The notes: a model not told the origin generated them from the letters alone. DNA of 64,000 bases from Dolomedes plantarius (GCA_907164885.2 OU015503.1:71006988-71070987); one strand, 5' to 3'. Shown: positions 48,035-60,931, counted from the stretch's first letter. Numbers and translations: made by a program.

Positions 48035-49171
48035 TTTAAATATATAAGGCCGGTTTTTGAATGCAAGTTTCACACATTTAATATGTATTTCTACTTTATG
48101 TGAAAAATATACTTTTCAATGCTTATGATAGTAAATTAAGAGTTTATTTTTTAAAATTTTTTTTAATTTCAGTTAACCAACATACTTTTCAAGTACATTA
48201 GCAAAGTTTTGTATTCTTCGATATCAATATTTCTGTATAAAAAATTATTAAAATTGAAAAGAAAATTCAATTTTCATATGTAAGTTTTGCCTTAAAATAA
48301 TGCTATTCGAATTATATCTAGAATTCTACTTCTCAAGGTGTTTTCTACACAAAACTTCAATTTATCATATATACAGATATTATCGAGAATAATAAATTAT
48401 TTACTATTCTATACCTAACCATAGTATAAAATTAATTTACTCTCAAGAAAAATTTATGGATATTTTGAATGAAACATAAACAACACTATAGATCAGCATG
48501 CAATATTTATCTTACATTTGCATTGAATTTTCTATAACTTCAAAGAATATTGACATTTTGTTTTTAAGTAATATAAAAATCTGAGAGACAATGGTTCATT
48601 TAACTTTATTTCCCAAAATGTTATACATGAATGAGCAATCGTATAATGCTTTCAAGATACAAGAAGTTCTATATATATTAGTGTGTTGGATACAAAAATA
48701 ACTTTGCGTTTTCATGTAAATTTCCCAACATTATACCTTATAAAAATGAATTGAATAACAAAACAATAGGTCGATTTCTTTTTAATGCAACGCGTAAAAT
48801 ACTTTTGATGAGGTTTTTGCAGAATGAAAACATTTCTTCACCATTAGAAAAATAAAAACCGGTCGGGTTCAGTATTTTTCTTTTTACAAAAGCAGAGAAA
48901 ATGGTAAACAAGTAGGATGCTTTCGTCACTGATACCCATTAATTTTTTTTTATTTATTTTTTTTTTAGGTAACTGAGAAATTTGAATGCCGTAAACATGA
49001 GGACGATTGTTTTTTTTAAATTTTACAAGAAACTTTTCAAAGGTGGTGGAACGACATGATTTTATCTGTTTTTTTACTATACTTTTACCCTTTTTTTAAA
49101 TTTCATCTATTCCTTAATTTTCTGCTCATTTGTATCTGTTGGCAGATCAGCATAGCACATGCATTTCTTAA
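48035..49171. other. no gene seen
   Basis: AT-rich unique sequence. No coding frame with motifs. Confidence 0.5.
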
Positions 49172-50430
49172 CACTAGAAAGACGGCTGCCGTAATTTCGA
49201 CTGTTTCGGACATGCTATTGAGCGCTATGTCTGTATTTATGTCCTCAGGCTTCTGAGATTTCATGACTTTTTCTAATTTTACGCGAAATATGCACACACA
49301 TTTACAAAATCATATTCGATGGTAAAGAGGGGGGAGGAAATGTGTTGTATACCTAATAGGACGTCATTTCGACGGTTTCGGACATACTATTGAGCGCTGT
49401 GTCTGTATTTAAGTCCTCAGGCTTCTGAAATTTCATGACTTTTTCTAATTTTACGCGAAATATGCAGACACATTTACAAAATCATATTCGATGGTAAAGA
49501 GGGGGAGGAAATGTGTTGTATACCTAATAGGACGTCATTTCGACGGTTTCGGACATACTATTGAGCGGTGTGTCTGTATTTATGTCCTCAGGCTTCTAAA
49601 ATTTCATGACTTTTTCTAATTTTACGCGAAATATGCACACACATTTACAAAATCATATTCGATGGTAAAGAGGGGGAGAAAATGTGTTGTATACCTAATA
49701 GGACGTCATTTCGGCGGTTTCGGACATGCTATTCAGCGCTATGTCTGTATTTATGTCCTCAGGCTTCTGAAATTTCATGACTTTTTCTAATTTTACACGA
49801 AATATTCATACACATTTACAAAATTATATTCGATGGTAAAGAGGGGGAGAAAATGTGTTGTATACCTAATAGGACGTCATTTCGACGGTTTCGGACATAC
49901 TATTGAGCGCTATGTCTCTATTTATGTCCTCAGGCTTCTGAAATTTCATGACTTTTTCTAATTTTACGCGAAATATGCACACACATTTACACAATCATAT
50001 TCGATAGTAAAGAGGGAGAGAAAATGTGTTGTACACCTACCAAGTCTGAAAGCCGTCAATTTGACGGCAATGTAGAAAGCAGGCAGAAATCTTCCGGAAA
50101 AATGCTAGTTACTTTTCGTCTGTTCCCCCTTTTGTAAATTACAGAAATATCGGTTCTTCGGAAATATTGGTGTTGAAAAATAAGGTCTGCGCAAATCATG
50201 CATTTATTTTTACGGATAAACCATACCAGGTTGTCAGCTCGGCATAACTACATAAAAATATATGTAAATATATAATATTTTATCATATATTGGTATGAAA
50301 TAGTTCAAAATTTGAAGTATTTAATCTTTTAAAAAACATTAAATATTTTTAAATTCTTTATTTTATTTTTAACCGTCAAAATGACGGCGTTCAGTCTTTT
50401 TAGCAAGAAAAAATTCCCGTCTTTCTAGTG
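49172..50430. mobile_element. TTAA miniature with piggyBac-like ends containing a satellite array
   Basis: Inverted termini CACTAGAAAGACGG on both ends (right end CCGTCTTTCTAGTG), each flanked by TTAA (49168-49171 and 50431-50434). The terminus resembles the classic piggyBac end CCCTAGAAAGATA. Most of the interior is the 171-bp array. The right ~390 bp is unique and includes CCGTCAATTTGACGG and CCGTCAAAATGACGG palindromes. No transposase. A partial second copy, without the array, is at 52822-53254. Confidence 0.86.
49190..50045. repeat. 171-bp tandem array, 5 copies
   Basis: TTCGGACAT recurs at 49205, 49377, 49548, 49719 and 49890 (spacing 172, 171, 171, 171). Units are ~95% alike by eye and include GTCCTCAGGCTTCTGA, ATTTCATGACTTTTTCTAAT, TTTTACGCGAAATATGCA and TATACCTAATAGGACGTCAT. 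Very recent amplification, entirely between the ends of the TTAA miniature. Confidence 0.93.
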
Positions 50431-50434
50431 TTAA

Positions 50435-51963
50435 CCCACCAAGAAAATGTTTTATTGGGTCCATTACTATAGGAATTCAGATGTAAACGCTTGTAATTGC
50501 TTTGAATTACAGACTATCACACTAACATTTGATCTTGATTATGGCATATGATCATATGACTGATACTCCAACTGCAGCCAGGCCTATAACTGTAAGAGTA
50601 AATCATATAATCTATTTAACACTTCATTATGACATATGGTACCTGACTGCGACTTCAACATATTTTTCCTGGCAAATCATACGATTTCTGTATCACATAA
50701 TTTATTCTTTACTATCACATGTGATATATTAATCAATCACCGCTAGCTGTCAGATTTAGTAAACTCTACGCGTTTACGAACACAGTTTACGCATGACTGT
50801 CATTTGTGATCTCAGAGAGATATGGAAATTTCTCTAATTTAAATCTCATTTTATCGTATCTCAAGATATCAGTTTCCTTTAAAACAGGTATCATCAAATG
50901 AATTGTTTCCTGCAGTTTAATCATAAAACTATTAAACTGGAGGAAAAGACATATGTAACAGAAATTTGCATCTGACTAACTAACCTTTATTTCATTTTAT
51001 AAATCATTACAGTAAACAGGAAAAATTGTGTTAATTAAAAACTTTCTCTGAGAATTCATTTCCTGTAAACTTAAATTAGCTTTATGAAACTAGTTTAAGA
51101 GTTATTTATATTTAAATATGCTTAGTCATAAAAGATATGTGGCAAATTTTGGCGTTTTAAATATATATATATAGAGAGAGAGAGAGAGATTTTAAATTGC
51201 ATTAACTGCAAATTAACTTCTTCAATTGCATTGTTAATTTTAAGCAGGTTAAAATTCTGTAAGAGTGTTTACTGTAACGTAACCCAGAAATCATTTTACC
51301 TCAAAACTATTAAAACAGTAATAATAATTACAAGATAAAAAGAACTTTTTATATACCACGGTTTTAAATTTTCGGTTGAATCATATACACTTGACAATTC
51401 TATGTATTAATAAATACTTTTTTAAATTTTTTTTTGATGAATTATCCCATCAGCTTGAAAGAAAATGATCAAATGCGGAATTAAGAGAGCAATTATAAGA
51501 AATTTTCAATCAACAAAATTAACTGAAAATGAATTCAAATCTGCTTAAAGATGACTAAAAGTATTAAAAGAATGCATTGTCATCGTTTTTTGGGCTATTC
51601 TAAAAGTTTCAAATGTCTAGCTAGTCAGAAAGTTAGTTAAAAGTCGATTGCAAGATTTGTACTAGAGAAACAAAACAGAGAGTTAATAAAAGCACGGTAA
51701 TAATAATAAAAATAGTTGTAATAGTATATTAAATTAAGTAAAAAATTATAACATTGCAAAAGAAACAAATAATATTTAAACTTTTTAAATATTTCCTAAA
51801 TATTATTAAAATATTCATCAGATAAAAAAACGCAAAATATTTCATATTTCTAATATAAACACCTTGACTGTTAAAAGTTAGTCCAGCTAAATAATCTTTC
51901 TGTACTTTTTTGAATAATGATTTTGTGTAATAAAATTTGTTTATATGACTGTTTTCTATCTGA
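50435..51963. other. no gene seen
   Basis: AT-rich. A short (TA)n(GA)n tract lies at 51160-51190. No TE ends recognised apart from the Helitron that follows. Confidence 0.5.
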
Positions 51964-52063
51964 CTAGCTGAATACCCGTGTTTCACTACGGAGCATATTC
52001 AAATTAAATACAACGGTCAATGTATGCAATTAATGCACCCCCCCCCCAAAAAAAAAAAATAAA

Positions 52064-52101
<38 letters not shown>

Positions 52102-52785
52102 ATATATATATACATTTATTTATTTGTTTATTTATATTTATATTTATAAAAAAATCGTAACGGATATTTTTATAGACAAAATAAAGTAGTAGAAGTAAAT
52201 ATTAAAATTAAATACAATGGTCAATGTATGCGAATAATTTGTATGTTTAATATCAATAAAACATACTAATTTGAATTAAATTTTTTAAAAACTTCCATAT
52301 CAATTAGTCTAGTGGTTAAATTTGATCTATTACCTTATTTTAATAATTGTTTGGTAATTTATTTCGTTGTTATGCACGTGACGCCAAATAAATTTAAAGT
52401 ATCACAAAAAGAAAAGAAACCTCGTAGTCAGCATTTAATAAATCAAATTGTAAAAATTAATCTTTAAAAATTCTTAAAAAATCAGAAAATGGAGGTAAAG
52501 TTTCAAAAAAAATTTCATTTTATAGGACTTTTTATGATCTTTCTTGTGATATAAATTTTATAACCCTCATATTATTATTTTGAATGCAAACTTTAAAGAA
52601 TGTTACAAAAACAGCTTAAAAATTTAATTTAAAAAAACCAAAGAAGAATTCTTGAAAAATCTTTCTTAGGGCCCCTACATTATAAGAAGAATCGCCATGC
52701 AAAATTTCAGCACTTTAGGTCCAGCGGTTTTGACTGTGCGTTATCTGTCAGTCAGTCAGTTAAGGAACTGTTATATATATATAGA
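51964..52785 (-). mobile_element. Helitron-1 copy E (complete ends, diverged)
   Basis: CTAG at 51964-51967 after A. On the minus strand the start TCTATATATATAACAGTTCC at 52785 follows an A. It has lost bases in the AAAACAG block and is more diverged than other copies. It contains C-run, A-run and (TA)n tracts at 52029-52140 and an extra ~150-bp interior block including a partial duplication of its own 3' region. Confidence 0.85.
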
Positions 52786-52821
52786 TAATATTCTGTGGTA
52801 TACATTGAAATATTGATACTA

Positions 52822-53254
52822 TAGTAAAAAGGGGGAGAAAAAGTGTTGTATACCTACTAAGTATGAAAGCCGTGACGGCAATATTGGAAACAGGCAGAAA
52901 TCTTTAAAATATTACCGGAAAAATGTTCGTTACTTTTCGTCTCTTCAACCCTTTTGCAAATAACAGAAATATTGGCTCTTCGGTAATATTGGTATGAAAA
53001 AATAAGAACTGCAGAAACCATGCATATATTTGTTCGGATAAATCATACCAGGTTGTCAACGCGGCATACCTGCATAAAAATATATCAAAATATATACTAA
53101 TTTATTATATATGGATATGAAATAGTTCAAAAGTTAAAGTATTTAACGTTTTAAAAAAAGCATTAAATATTTTAATTTCTCGATTTCATTTTTAACCATC
53201 AAAATGACGGTGTTCCATCTTTATAGTAAGAAAAACTTTCCCTTCTTTCTAGTA
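52822..53254. mobile_element. partial copy of the 49-kb TTAA miniature (right end)
   Basis: Matches the unique right part of 49172-50430: GGGGGAGAAAAAGTGTTGTATACCTAC, AGGCAGAAATCTT, CCGGAAAAATG.T.GTTACTTTTCGTC and CCATCAAAATGACGG, ending CTTTCTAGTA before TTAA (53255-53258). The left end and the 171-bp array are missing; it adjoins Helitron-1 copy E. Confidence 0.8.
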
Positions 53255-53258
53255 TTAA

Positions 53259-54071
53259 TAAATGCGCAAATACTTTTTACTAATAAATTATCTTAAAAAC
53301 ATTTTATTTATTTAAGTTTGAGAACTTGTTTATTGCTTTAGAGTCTCCCCTAGACATTTTTTTTTAATTTCCTCTTCTTTTAAAGTATTTTAATAATTAA
53401 TTTTTACTTTTTTATTTTCAGAAATGAAATTGTTATCGCTGAAAATATTGAGATAGGGACTGTTTTCTAAAAAAAAAAGTCTTTATTGATTTTTCGCGAT
53501 TGGTATTTTGAGAAATTATTGATCTTTTTACTACAGGAAATCCTCATAATTAAGTAGGCGGGTATTGTTCGAAGAGCAGAATAAAAATTCGTCTCGTAAA
53601 AGATATAATCTATTGTGTTATATCGATTCCATCATTTTTGTTACAAGGTATCAACCCGTTACAGTAATAAAAATAAATCGCTACAACTATCAGTTAAGCG
53701 AAGTACGAAGGAAAAATCTTTTTTCCGAATCATAATCTAGCAATAACGAATAAAATTTATAGGGGTGTATATAAACCCCATATGCTGTTTTAGCTATTGG
53801 TTTTGAAATAATTAGTGACTACATTATTTTTTTAATTCTTGCGTGAATAGTGAGTGCAATGATCAAAAGCTAACGTCAGTAATAATTTCGTTACAGGAAT
53901 GAAGAATATTTTTATTTTAAGCGAAAAAAATTAAATTTCCGACTTTTAAAGATCTGTAGTTATTGGACAGAAGAACCCAACCTTATGTAATCAGACAGCG
54001 CTTATAAGAAAAATAAATAAGTAAAGAAATATATATCTATATATATATATAGACAAGGTTATTTAAGTAGA
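53259..54071. other. no gene seen
   Basis: AT-rich spacer ending in a short (TA)n tract. No features recognised. Confidence 0.5.
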
Positions 54072-54098
54072 AAGAACATCTCACCATTGTGAGATGTT

Positions 54099-54101
<3 letters not shown>
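54072..54101. repeat. perfect 13-bp hairpin
   Basis: AAGAACATCTCAC-CATT-GTGAGATGTTCTT, immediately followed by (TA)n (54102-54150). Could be the terminus of a small palindromic element. Confidence 0.7.
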
Positions 54102-54150
<49 letters not shown>

Positions 54151-54153
<3 letters not shown>

Positions 54154-55545
54154 TGCTGGCCACCCAAATTGCAACACCGAGAAAGACAAGAGATATCACA
54201 GCAAAATTTATTTTGTAGATAACATGTTGACCAAGTATCAAATGATTAAATTTATACACTTCTGTGAAGTGTGGTTCCTGCCAAAATCAGTAGCCAGAGT
54301 AGCCGCCATTGTTGGAGATCACCGCTGCCACACGCCTCGGCATTGATTCAAAGAGACTTTGGATGAGTTCTTGGGGTACAGCAGACCAAGCAGTTTCCAC
54401 ACGTTGCCAAAGTTGATCTGCTGTGGAAGCTGGGGATGGAATCTGGGTCAATCGTAGAGCAACCATGGACCACATGTTTTCTATCGGCGAAAGATCCGGA
54501 GAGCGAGGCGGCCAGGGAAGCAATTCAATCTGGCGATTGACGAAGAACCGTTGGACAATGCGTGCCACGTGTGGTCGCGCATTATCCTGTTGAAATATGG
54601 CTGTGGGCAAGCCCTGAAGGTAAGGAAGGACAACTGGCTCCAACACCTCGGAGATGTAGCGCTGGCTGTTTAAAGTACCGGCAATGCGTACTAGAGTTGG
54701 GCGAGAGTGATATCCAATACCGCCCCATACCATAGTACCCGGTGCAGGACCAGTGTGGCGGTGCATAATGCAGCTGTTCAGCATCCTCTCTTCACGGTGT
54801 CTCCAGACTCGAATGCGACCATCGTGGTGTTGCAGACAGAAGCGTGATTCGTCAGTAAAGACAATTTCATTCCATTCTGCCGTCCACATCCTTCTGTCAT
54901 CGCACCATTGGCGGCGGAGACGTCTGTGATTCTGCGTCAAGGGTAGACAAAGCAATAGACGTCTTGCAGACAGACCACTCTGCTATAAACGGGGTCGAAT
55001 GGTACGCGCAGACACTGGATGATGCGTTACAGATTGCATGTGCTGTGCTATGGTTCGTGATGTGACTGAGCGATCCGTCACTGCCATGCGCACAATTTGC
55101 CTGTCATCACGTGAAATGTTGCGCTGAGGTGGATGCTATCGAACACGCCGGTCCGTCGTACCCTCCTGCATCCAACAATCACATATCCGCATTACAGTTG
55201 TTTGGTTTCTTCGAACACGACTACCGATTTCCCTGAAAGATAACCCACAATCTCGGTAGGTCACTATCCTTCCTCTGTCGAACTCGGATACTTGATCAAA
55301 AGACTATCGCTGTTTTCGACGAGTCATAATTGATCGTTTTTTTTTTAAAAAACCACAAGAAAAACACAATTGCCGAACTTGAAATCGTCGAAATCTCCAA
55401 GTCTTAAATTGCGCTTTGAAGTGGCGCCACAGGCGCGCGTGATGTGCATCTGCGCTGAAATTCTAATCATTTGCATATCTCACCTCCGCTAATGCATGTT
55501 GTAAATTTCATGTTATTTGCATGTTTCCTTCAGGGTGTTGCATTA
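54151..55545 (-). mobile_element. Tc1 transposon, right end decayed
   Basis: Left terminus CACTGCTGGCCACCCAAATTGCAACACCGAG at a TA inside a (TA)n microsatellite. On the other side only the inner part of the inverted repeat (GGTGTTGCA at about 55535-55543) is recognisable, so the outer ~20 bp were lost or replaced. The transposase pseudogene is on the minus strand. Confidence 0.82.
54287..55327 (-). pseudogene. Tc1 transposase, DD34E, three nonsense codons in one frame
   Basis: ATG at 55327 and stop at 54287 give 346 full-frame codons, the usual Tc1 length. Starts MTRRKQR, stop, SFDQVSEFDRGRIVTYRDCG and FREIGSRVRRNQTTVMRICD (helix-turn-helix). Stops are TAG at codon 8 (55304-55306), TAG at codon 64 (55136-55138) and TAG at codon 115 (54983-54985), with no frameshift. 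Catalytic motifs are intact: IVFTDESRFCLQ, AIFQQDNARPHVA and SPDLSPIENMW, with 34 residues between the second Asp and the Glu. Ends SMPRRVAAVISNNGGYSGY. The last 222 codons form an uninterrupted frame (54955-54287). Non-functional but young. Confidence 0.93.
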
Positions 55546-55622
55546 AATATCCTATTGATAATATCCTAAGTTAAATATCCTATTGATATTAAAACTTATA
55601 ACCCTCAATATATATATATATA

Positions 55623-55665
<43 letters not shown>
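55546..55665. other. short spacer and (TA)n tract
   Basis: Contains AATATCCTATTGATAA duplicated in ~20 bp, then (TA)n to 55664. Confidence 0.7.
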
Positions 55666-55667
<2 letters not shown>

Positions 55668-55896
55668 AGGTGCGCCCATAAAGTAACCGGACAATTTTTT
55701 TTTAATTAACAAAAATATTGCTCACCTTCAAATAAATTTATCTCCTTCAAAATAATCGCCAAAGGAGTCTATACAATTTTTTTCAGCGTTTCTTCAAGTA
55801 ATCGAAACACTGTTTATACGCATTGGAACTAACGGTTTGCAAAATACGCGTAACATTTGATTTAATATCCGAGACGTTTTCACATCTCTATCCGGC
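55666..55896 (-). mobile_element. mariner arm fragment, same family as 44052-44823
   Basis: Starts CAAGGTGCGCCCATAAAGTAACCG after TA and follows the 44-kb left arm through AAATAAATTTATCTCCTTCA, AATAATCGCCAAAGGAGTC and TTAATATCCGAGACGTTTTC. It ends near ATCTCTATCC, where a truncated Helitron-1 begins. Encodes only the decayed C-terminus. Confidence 0.83.
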
Positions 55897-55904
55897 AAGC
55901 AAGT

Positions 55905-56303
55905 GCCGACAAATTAATTTAAAGTATCAAAATGATAATAAACCACGTGATGAACATTTAATAAATTAAATTCTAAAAAGTAATCTTATAAAATTCACCA
56001 AAAATCAGAAAATAGAGGTAACGATTCGAAAAAGATTTCATTTTAAAGGAAATTTTATGATCTTTCTTGTGATATAAATTTTGTAACCCTCCAATTATTA
56101 CTTTAAATGCAAACTTTAAAGAATATTTCAAAAACAGCTTAAAAATTTAATTTTAAAAAATCTAAGAAGAATTTTTTTTAAATCTCCCTTAGTGCACCCC
56201 TGCACTATAAGAAGAATCGCCATTCAAAATTTCAGCCCTTTAGAACCAGCGGTTTGGTCTGTGCGTTATCTGTCAGTCACTCAGTCAGTCAATTATGGAA
56301 CTG

Positions 56304-56310
<7 letters not shown>
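55905..56310 (-). mobile_element. Helitron-1 copy I, 3' part missing
   Basis: On the minus strand the 5' end merges into the (TA)n tract (GGAACTGTTATATATA). The body matches other copies (ATGCAAACTTTAAAGAATATT, AAGATTTCATTTTAAAGGAA) and stops near 55905, within the GTGACGATAAATTTA region. The 3' ~240 bp, including hairpin and CTAG, are lost. Confidence 0.8.

Positions 56311-56397
<87 letters not shown>
56305..56397. repeat. (TA)n microsatellite
   Basis: About 93 bp of pure TA linking Helitron-1 copy I and the SINE at 56398. Confidence 0.95.
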
Positions 56398-56402
<5 letters not shown>

Positions 56403-56590
56403 GTTAGCGTCCTGAGCTTCCACGCAGTGAGCTTGGGTTCAAATAACGAATAAGGCTTGGCGTTGTTCCCTTCACATGGAGCAATACTGCCTCATCGAAA
56501 TGGAGCTCCCTTAATAAAGTAGCCAGCAAGCCAGCGGTCATTAACAAAAGGCGAATGTCTCACGACAAGTGCGTTTGCATTAGAGAGAAA
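56398..56590 (+). mobile_element. tRNA-derived SINE-like element
   Basis: GCGGGGTTAGCGTCCTGAGC looks like a tRNA 5' part with an A box. GGGTTCAAATAACG ~30 nt later is a degenerate B box. The body contains GGAGCAATACTGCC and AATGGAGCTCCC. It directly follows a (TA)n tract, as retroposed SINEs often do. Confidence 0.55.
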
Positions 56591-57626
56591 AAGAATATTT
56601 AATTAAAAAATATTATTATATTACTTTAATTTCGTACTACTTGATCAAAATCCTTCTAAAACTGTGCGAATAGCTTCCGTAAATATATTGTTTCTTTTGA
56701 GAATTATCTTCTGAATTACTTAAGCCAAGTTCCTCCATTCGTGATAACGGAGAAATAACTTCTATGATATTCGTATACTACAGTCTAATGCTTTACACCA
56801 TGGTTTTTCGTAAGTTTTCATTATACGGCAGCCACATTGACTTTTGTGTGATGAAAGTTGTATGTCTAGACAAAATAGAGTAGGAACTGTTCCACAAGTC
56901 GTTTACAAAACGCATAAAGAATGTCTAACTTCTTCTCAATATACCTGCAAAAGATTTTTCTGATTACTCCAGGGTCAGAAGACGTAAGGTTAATTGTGTC
57001 TATTTCCGAAAATTTTCCTTTTCACGCGAGTTCAGGAACTTTCAGAGTCTCGCATTTACATTTTTCTTTGCTTTTGAGTTCATTTATGTCTCTGTATCCC
57101 ACACACTCTCTTTTCTTTATCGGGAGATCCCATCGTTTAAACGCGGATATGAGTAGGGGAAAAAGAAGAAGTTTAAAAAAGATTACAAGGTGGATAAAAA
57201 GAAGTTAAATGCAAAACATAAACACAGGAAAACACCTTATTTGAAACTAGACTTGCTACTTTGTGAGCTAGAATTTTCTCTAGAAGCTTCAGGTGAAAAA
57301 AAAATGAAAGGGTAAACGGACTGGATTTTACCAATGTATGAAAGATAGACTGGTGAACTCAGAAGCATTAAAAAATTTTAAGTTAAAGAAGAATACGTAA
57401 TTTTACATTATTTCTACTTTATATATATAAAGTGTAAGCCAAAATCCAAGACTTGAAGATAAACCAGAATAAGAACTCCAAAAATAGGTGGTTGTGGTAG
57501 TCTTTTTCAGGTTTAACTTCACGTCTTGGTATTCAGTTTCTACTTTTTACATAGGAAATTACTACAATTTTCATCTTATTATGAAAGGGTTTATATTAAT
57601 CTCCAGTTGTTTTCTTGTAATAGTAA

Positions 57627-57628
<2 letters not shown>
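56591..57628. other. no gene seen
   Basis: AT-rich. The 95-residue frame at 56921-57208 has no motifs, no codon bias I can point to and a basic tail only. Not called. Confidence 0.45.
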
Positions 57629-58566
<938 letters not shown>

Positions 58567-58573
58567 TATATAC

Positions 58574-58667
<94 letters not shown>

Positions 58668-58675
58668 ATATATAC

Positions 58676-58712
<37 letters not shown>
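58567..58712. repeat. (TA)n(TG)n microsatellite
   Basis: TA repeats with TATG/TACA interruptions to about 58682, then ~15 TG units. Grows directly out of the Helitron's AT-rich 5' end. Confidence 0.93.
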
Positions 58713-58713
<1 letters not shown>

Positions 58714-58839
58714 CTAAGGTCCCTGGGGCTGAAGACTGTCTCACCTCAGTCTGGTGTACATATGAATACAAGTAAATAGAAACATAAATCACACAATCAC
58801 AGAAGAAATTTTTATTAACGAACGATTTCACCGGCGATG

Positions 58840-58968
58840 GACGATGGATTACATCTCCTCTTTCTAGACGGAGGCTCCTTTTGCAGGCGGAAGATTAACG
58901 TGAATACAACCAAGTATTATGCGGGAATCGAACCCGCGAACCCGGTGTGGCAGGCTGATGCCTTAACA
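58840..58968 (-). mobile_element. tRNA-derived SINE (partial)
   Basis: On the minus strand GTTAAGGCATCAGCCTGCCACACCGG is followed by CGGGTTCGATTCCCGC, a perfect polymerase III B box and T-arm stem, then a non-tRNA tail (AATACTTGGTTGTATTCACG). The tRNA 5' end is cut by a (TA)n tract at 58968. Confidence 0.65.
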
Positions 58969-58981
58969 TATATATATATAC

Positions 58982-59046
<65 letters not shown>
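58969..59046. repeat. (TA)n microsatellite
   Basis: About 75 bp of TA truncating the tRNA-like head. Confidence 0.93.
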
Positions 59047-59054
<8 letters not shown>

Positions 59055-59401
59055 AAAACTAGTAATTTCTTAATTCAACACTCTTAACATTTAAAAACTG
59101 TTAATTCTTCAATTTAGTATTCAAAATTACATACCCCTTTTTAATCTCTTAAGTTATTTAATTCCCTTTGGGCATTCGTGTTAAAATCCGAAAAATAATT
59201 CCAAATTCCAATATGGTCGTCCTAGTCAAACTTATGTAAAAATCCCATTCTTACAATCTTTCGTCACCCCAGGCAATATCATTAAAGATGGCTGTCTTTT
59301 TAACGAAAAGAGACGCTGCGCGGCGTCGCTACAAATTTAAATCAGTTCTGCACATCAACAACAACTTTAAACCAATCAACTATTAAGACACGCCCTTTTG
59401 T

Positions 59402-59510
59402 CACGTGATGGATTGAAGTTTATATAAGTTGTGACGTCCAAAATTAGGACGCACTCCTGTACTTCCCCTTGCCGCATTCATCCCGGCGGAGCGGTCGGCG
59501 ATTTAATAAA
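59402..59510 (+). promoter_or_regulatory. LTR-like promoter and polyadenylation module 2
   Basis: CACGTG at 59402, TATATAAG at 59421-59428, CATTCATCCCGGCGG, then AATAAA at 59505-59510. The same order and near-equal spacing as 29238-29347 suggest one LTR family. The surrounding ~500 bp (59150-59660) is richer in GC and probably the rest of a solo LTR, but the ends were not resolved. Confidence 0.45.
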
Positions 59511-59657
59511 ATGCCCTCCACGTAATCTGGTGTCATTGTCTAATTATTTCGGCCGGAGTTTCTTTCTAATAGTCCAGCGTAACCAAAGTTTCTTCACCGT
59601 GGTATGGGGTTGAGGCATCTTCAGTGCAATGACCCGGGGGCCGTTCTCCCCATATCA

Positions 59658-59693
59658 CATATATATATGTATATATATATATACACATATATA

Positions 59694-59767
<74 letters not shown>

Positions 59768-59768
59768 T
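59658..59768. repeat. (TA)n microsatellite
   Basis: About 110 bp of TA with TATG/ACAC interruptions. Confidence 0.94.
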
Positions 59769-60488
59769 GGTTTGAATAAGGGGTTTTTAAAACTCTCTTG
59801 CTATTTCAGTGTCCATGCTAGGTCTTGTTAGACGAGCGTTATGATTTAAATCTGCACTTAAAAGTGTGTGAACGGAAAATAATTTGGCAACAGAAATTAA
59901 AAGATCCAAATGTCTAAAAGTTTTACTACTGCTCGTGAACAAAACTTGTGATCTTAATTAGTTTTAATATAGTGTAAATGAGTAATTACTTAACAGGAAG
60001 TTAAAGGAAATATAGGTGGATTTTAACATTCAATAAGAGACGAAAGCTCTTATCTGACACGAATTTATGATTAACTCGATAAAGTATTTCAGTATAACAA
60101 TCTGTGTAAATTTTAAGTACTGTATACCTGTTACTTCTGATTTGACTTGCAGAGTTTCGGCAGTGTCATGTCGACTATAAATGATGAACAACAAAGATAA
60201 ATCAGAGTAGAACCAACTAAAGAAAAAGCTCAACCTCAAGAAATCCTATATTGATATTTAATTCAATAGGAAATATCAATATGACGGAGTCTGTATTTGA
60301 TGTATTATCAATGCTCTTACTTCGCAAGAATTACGTTCAGAACACTTTTTTCCCAGTACAAATGATGAATGGTGGCAAGGGATGTAAACAATTATAAAAA
60401 TTGTTTTAATATTCAATAAATAATATACATGCACCATTTTTTTATATTAAATAGAGAAAAGAGTTGAAGAACTGACTGCTGAAAACTG
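59769..60488. other. no gene seen
   Basis: AT-rich unique sequence. No motif-bearing frame. Confidence 0.5.
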
Positions 60489-60931
60489 CAGGGTGTTGCC
60501 GAATTCGACCGACAAATTCAGGGGGGGACAAATTCAGAGGGGTGATAGTAGGCATCAGGACGAGCAATAATCGCTTAGGAATGTATGACCAGAAACGCAA
60601 ACCTGACGCTGAGGACACTGTTTACTTAAACGGACCATACCTCTTACCAACCCCACCGGATGGCCGGAAATATCGCATTTTTCTGAAGGAGGTAAAGAAA
60701 CTCAAAAAAACAAAACAGAATCACATAGGAATGTATGACCGGAAACGCAAACCTGATCAGCTAGAGGTTAAACAAAGATGCAGAAATGAAAAGTCAACAT
60801 ATGTGTATCTTTGTTTATCCTCTAGTTGACCAGGTTTGCGTTTCCGGTCATACATTCCTGTGTGATTATTGCTCGCCTTGATGCCTACTATCATCCCTCT
60901 GAATTTGTAGGTCGAATTCGGCAACACCCTG
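60489..60931. mobile_element. palindromic miniature, 443 bp
   Basis: Ends CAGGGTGTTGCCGAATTCGACC on both strands. The inverted similarity runs ~100 bp (GATAGTAGGCATCA.G.CGAGCAATAATC) and resumes around GGAATGTATGACC.GAAACGC. It is followed by TA (60932-60933); the left flank is TG. ACAAATTCAG.GGGGG is duplicated in the left end. GTATGACC.GAAACGCAAACCTG occurs three times (two direct, one inverted). The frames at 60542-60829 and 60757-60951 are palindrome translations. Confidence 0.82.

Noticed and set aside
56921..57208. 95-residue frame with a basic tail
   Set aside because: No homology recognised, no splice or promoter context, composition ordinary for random open sequence.
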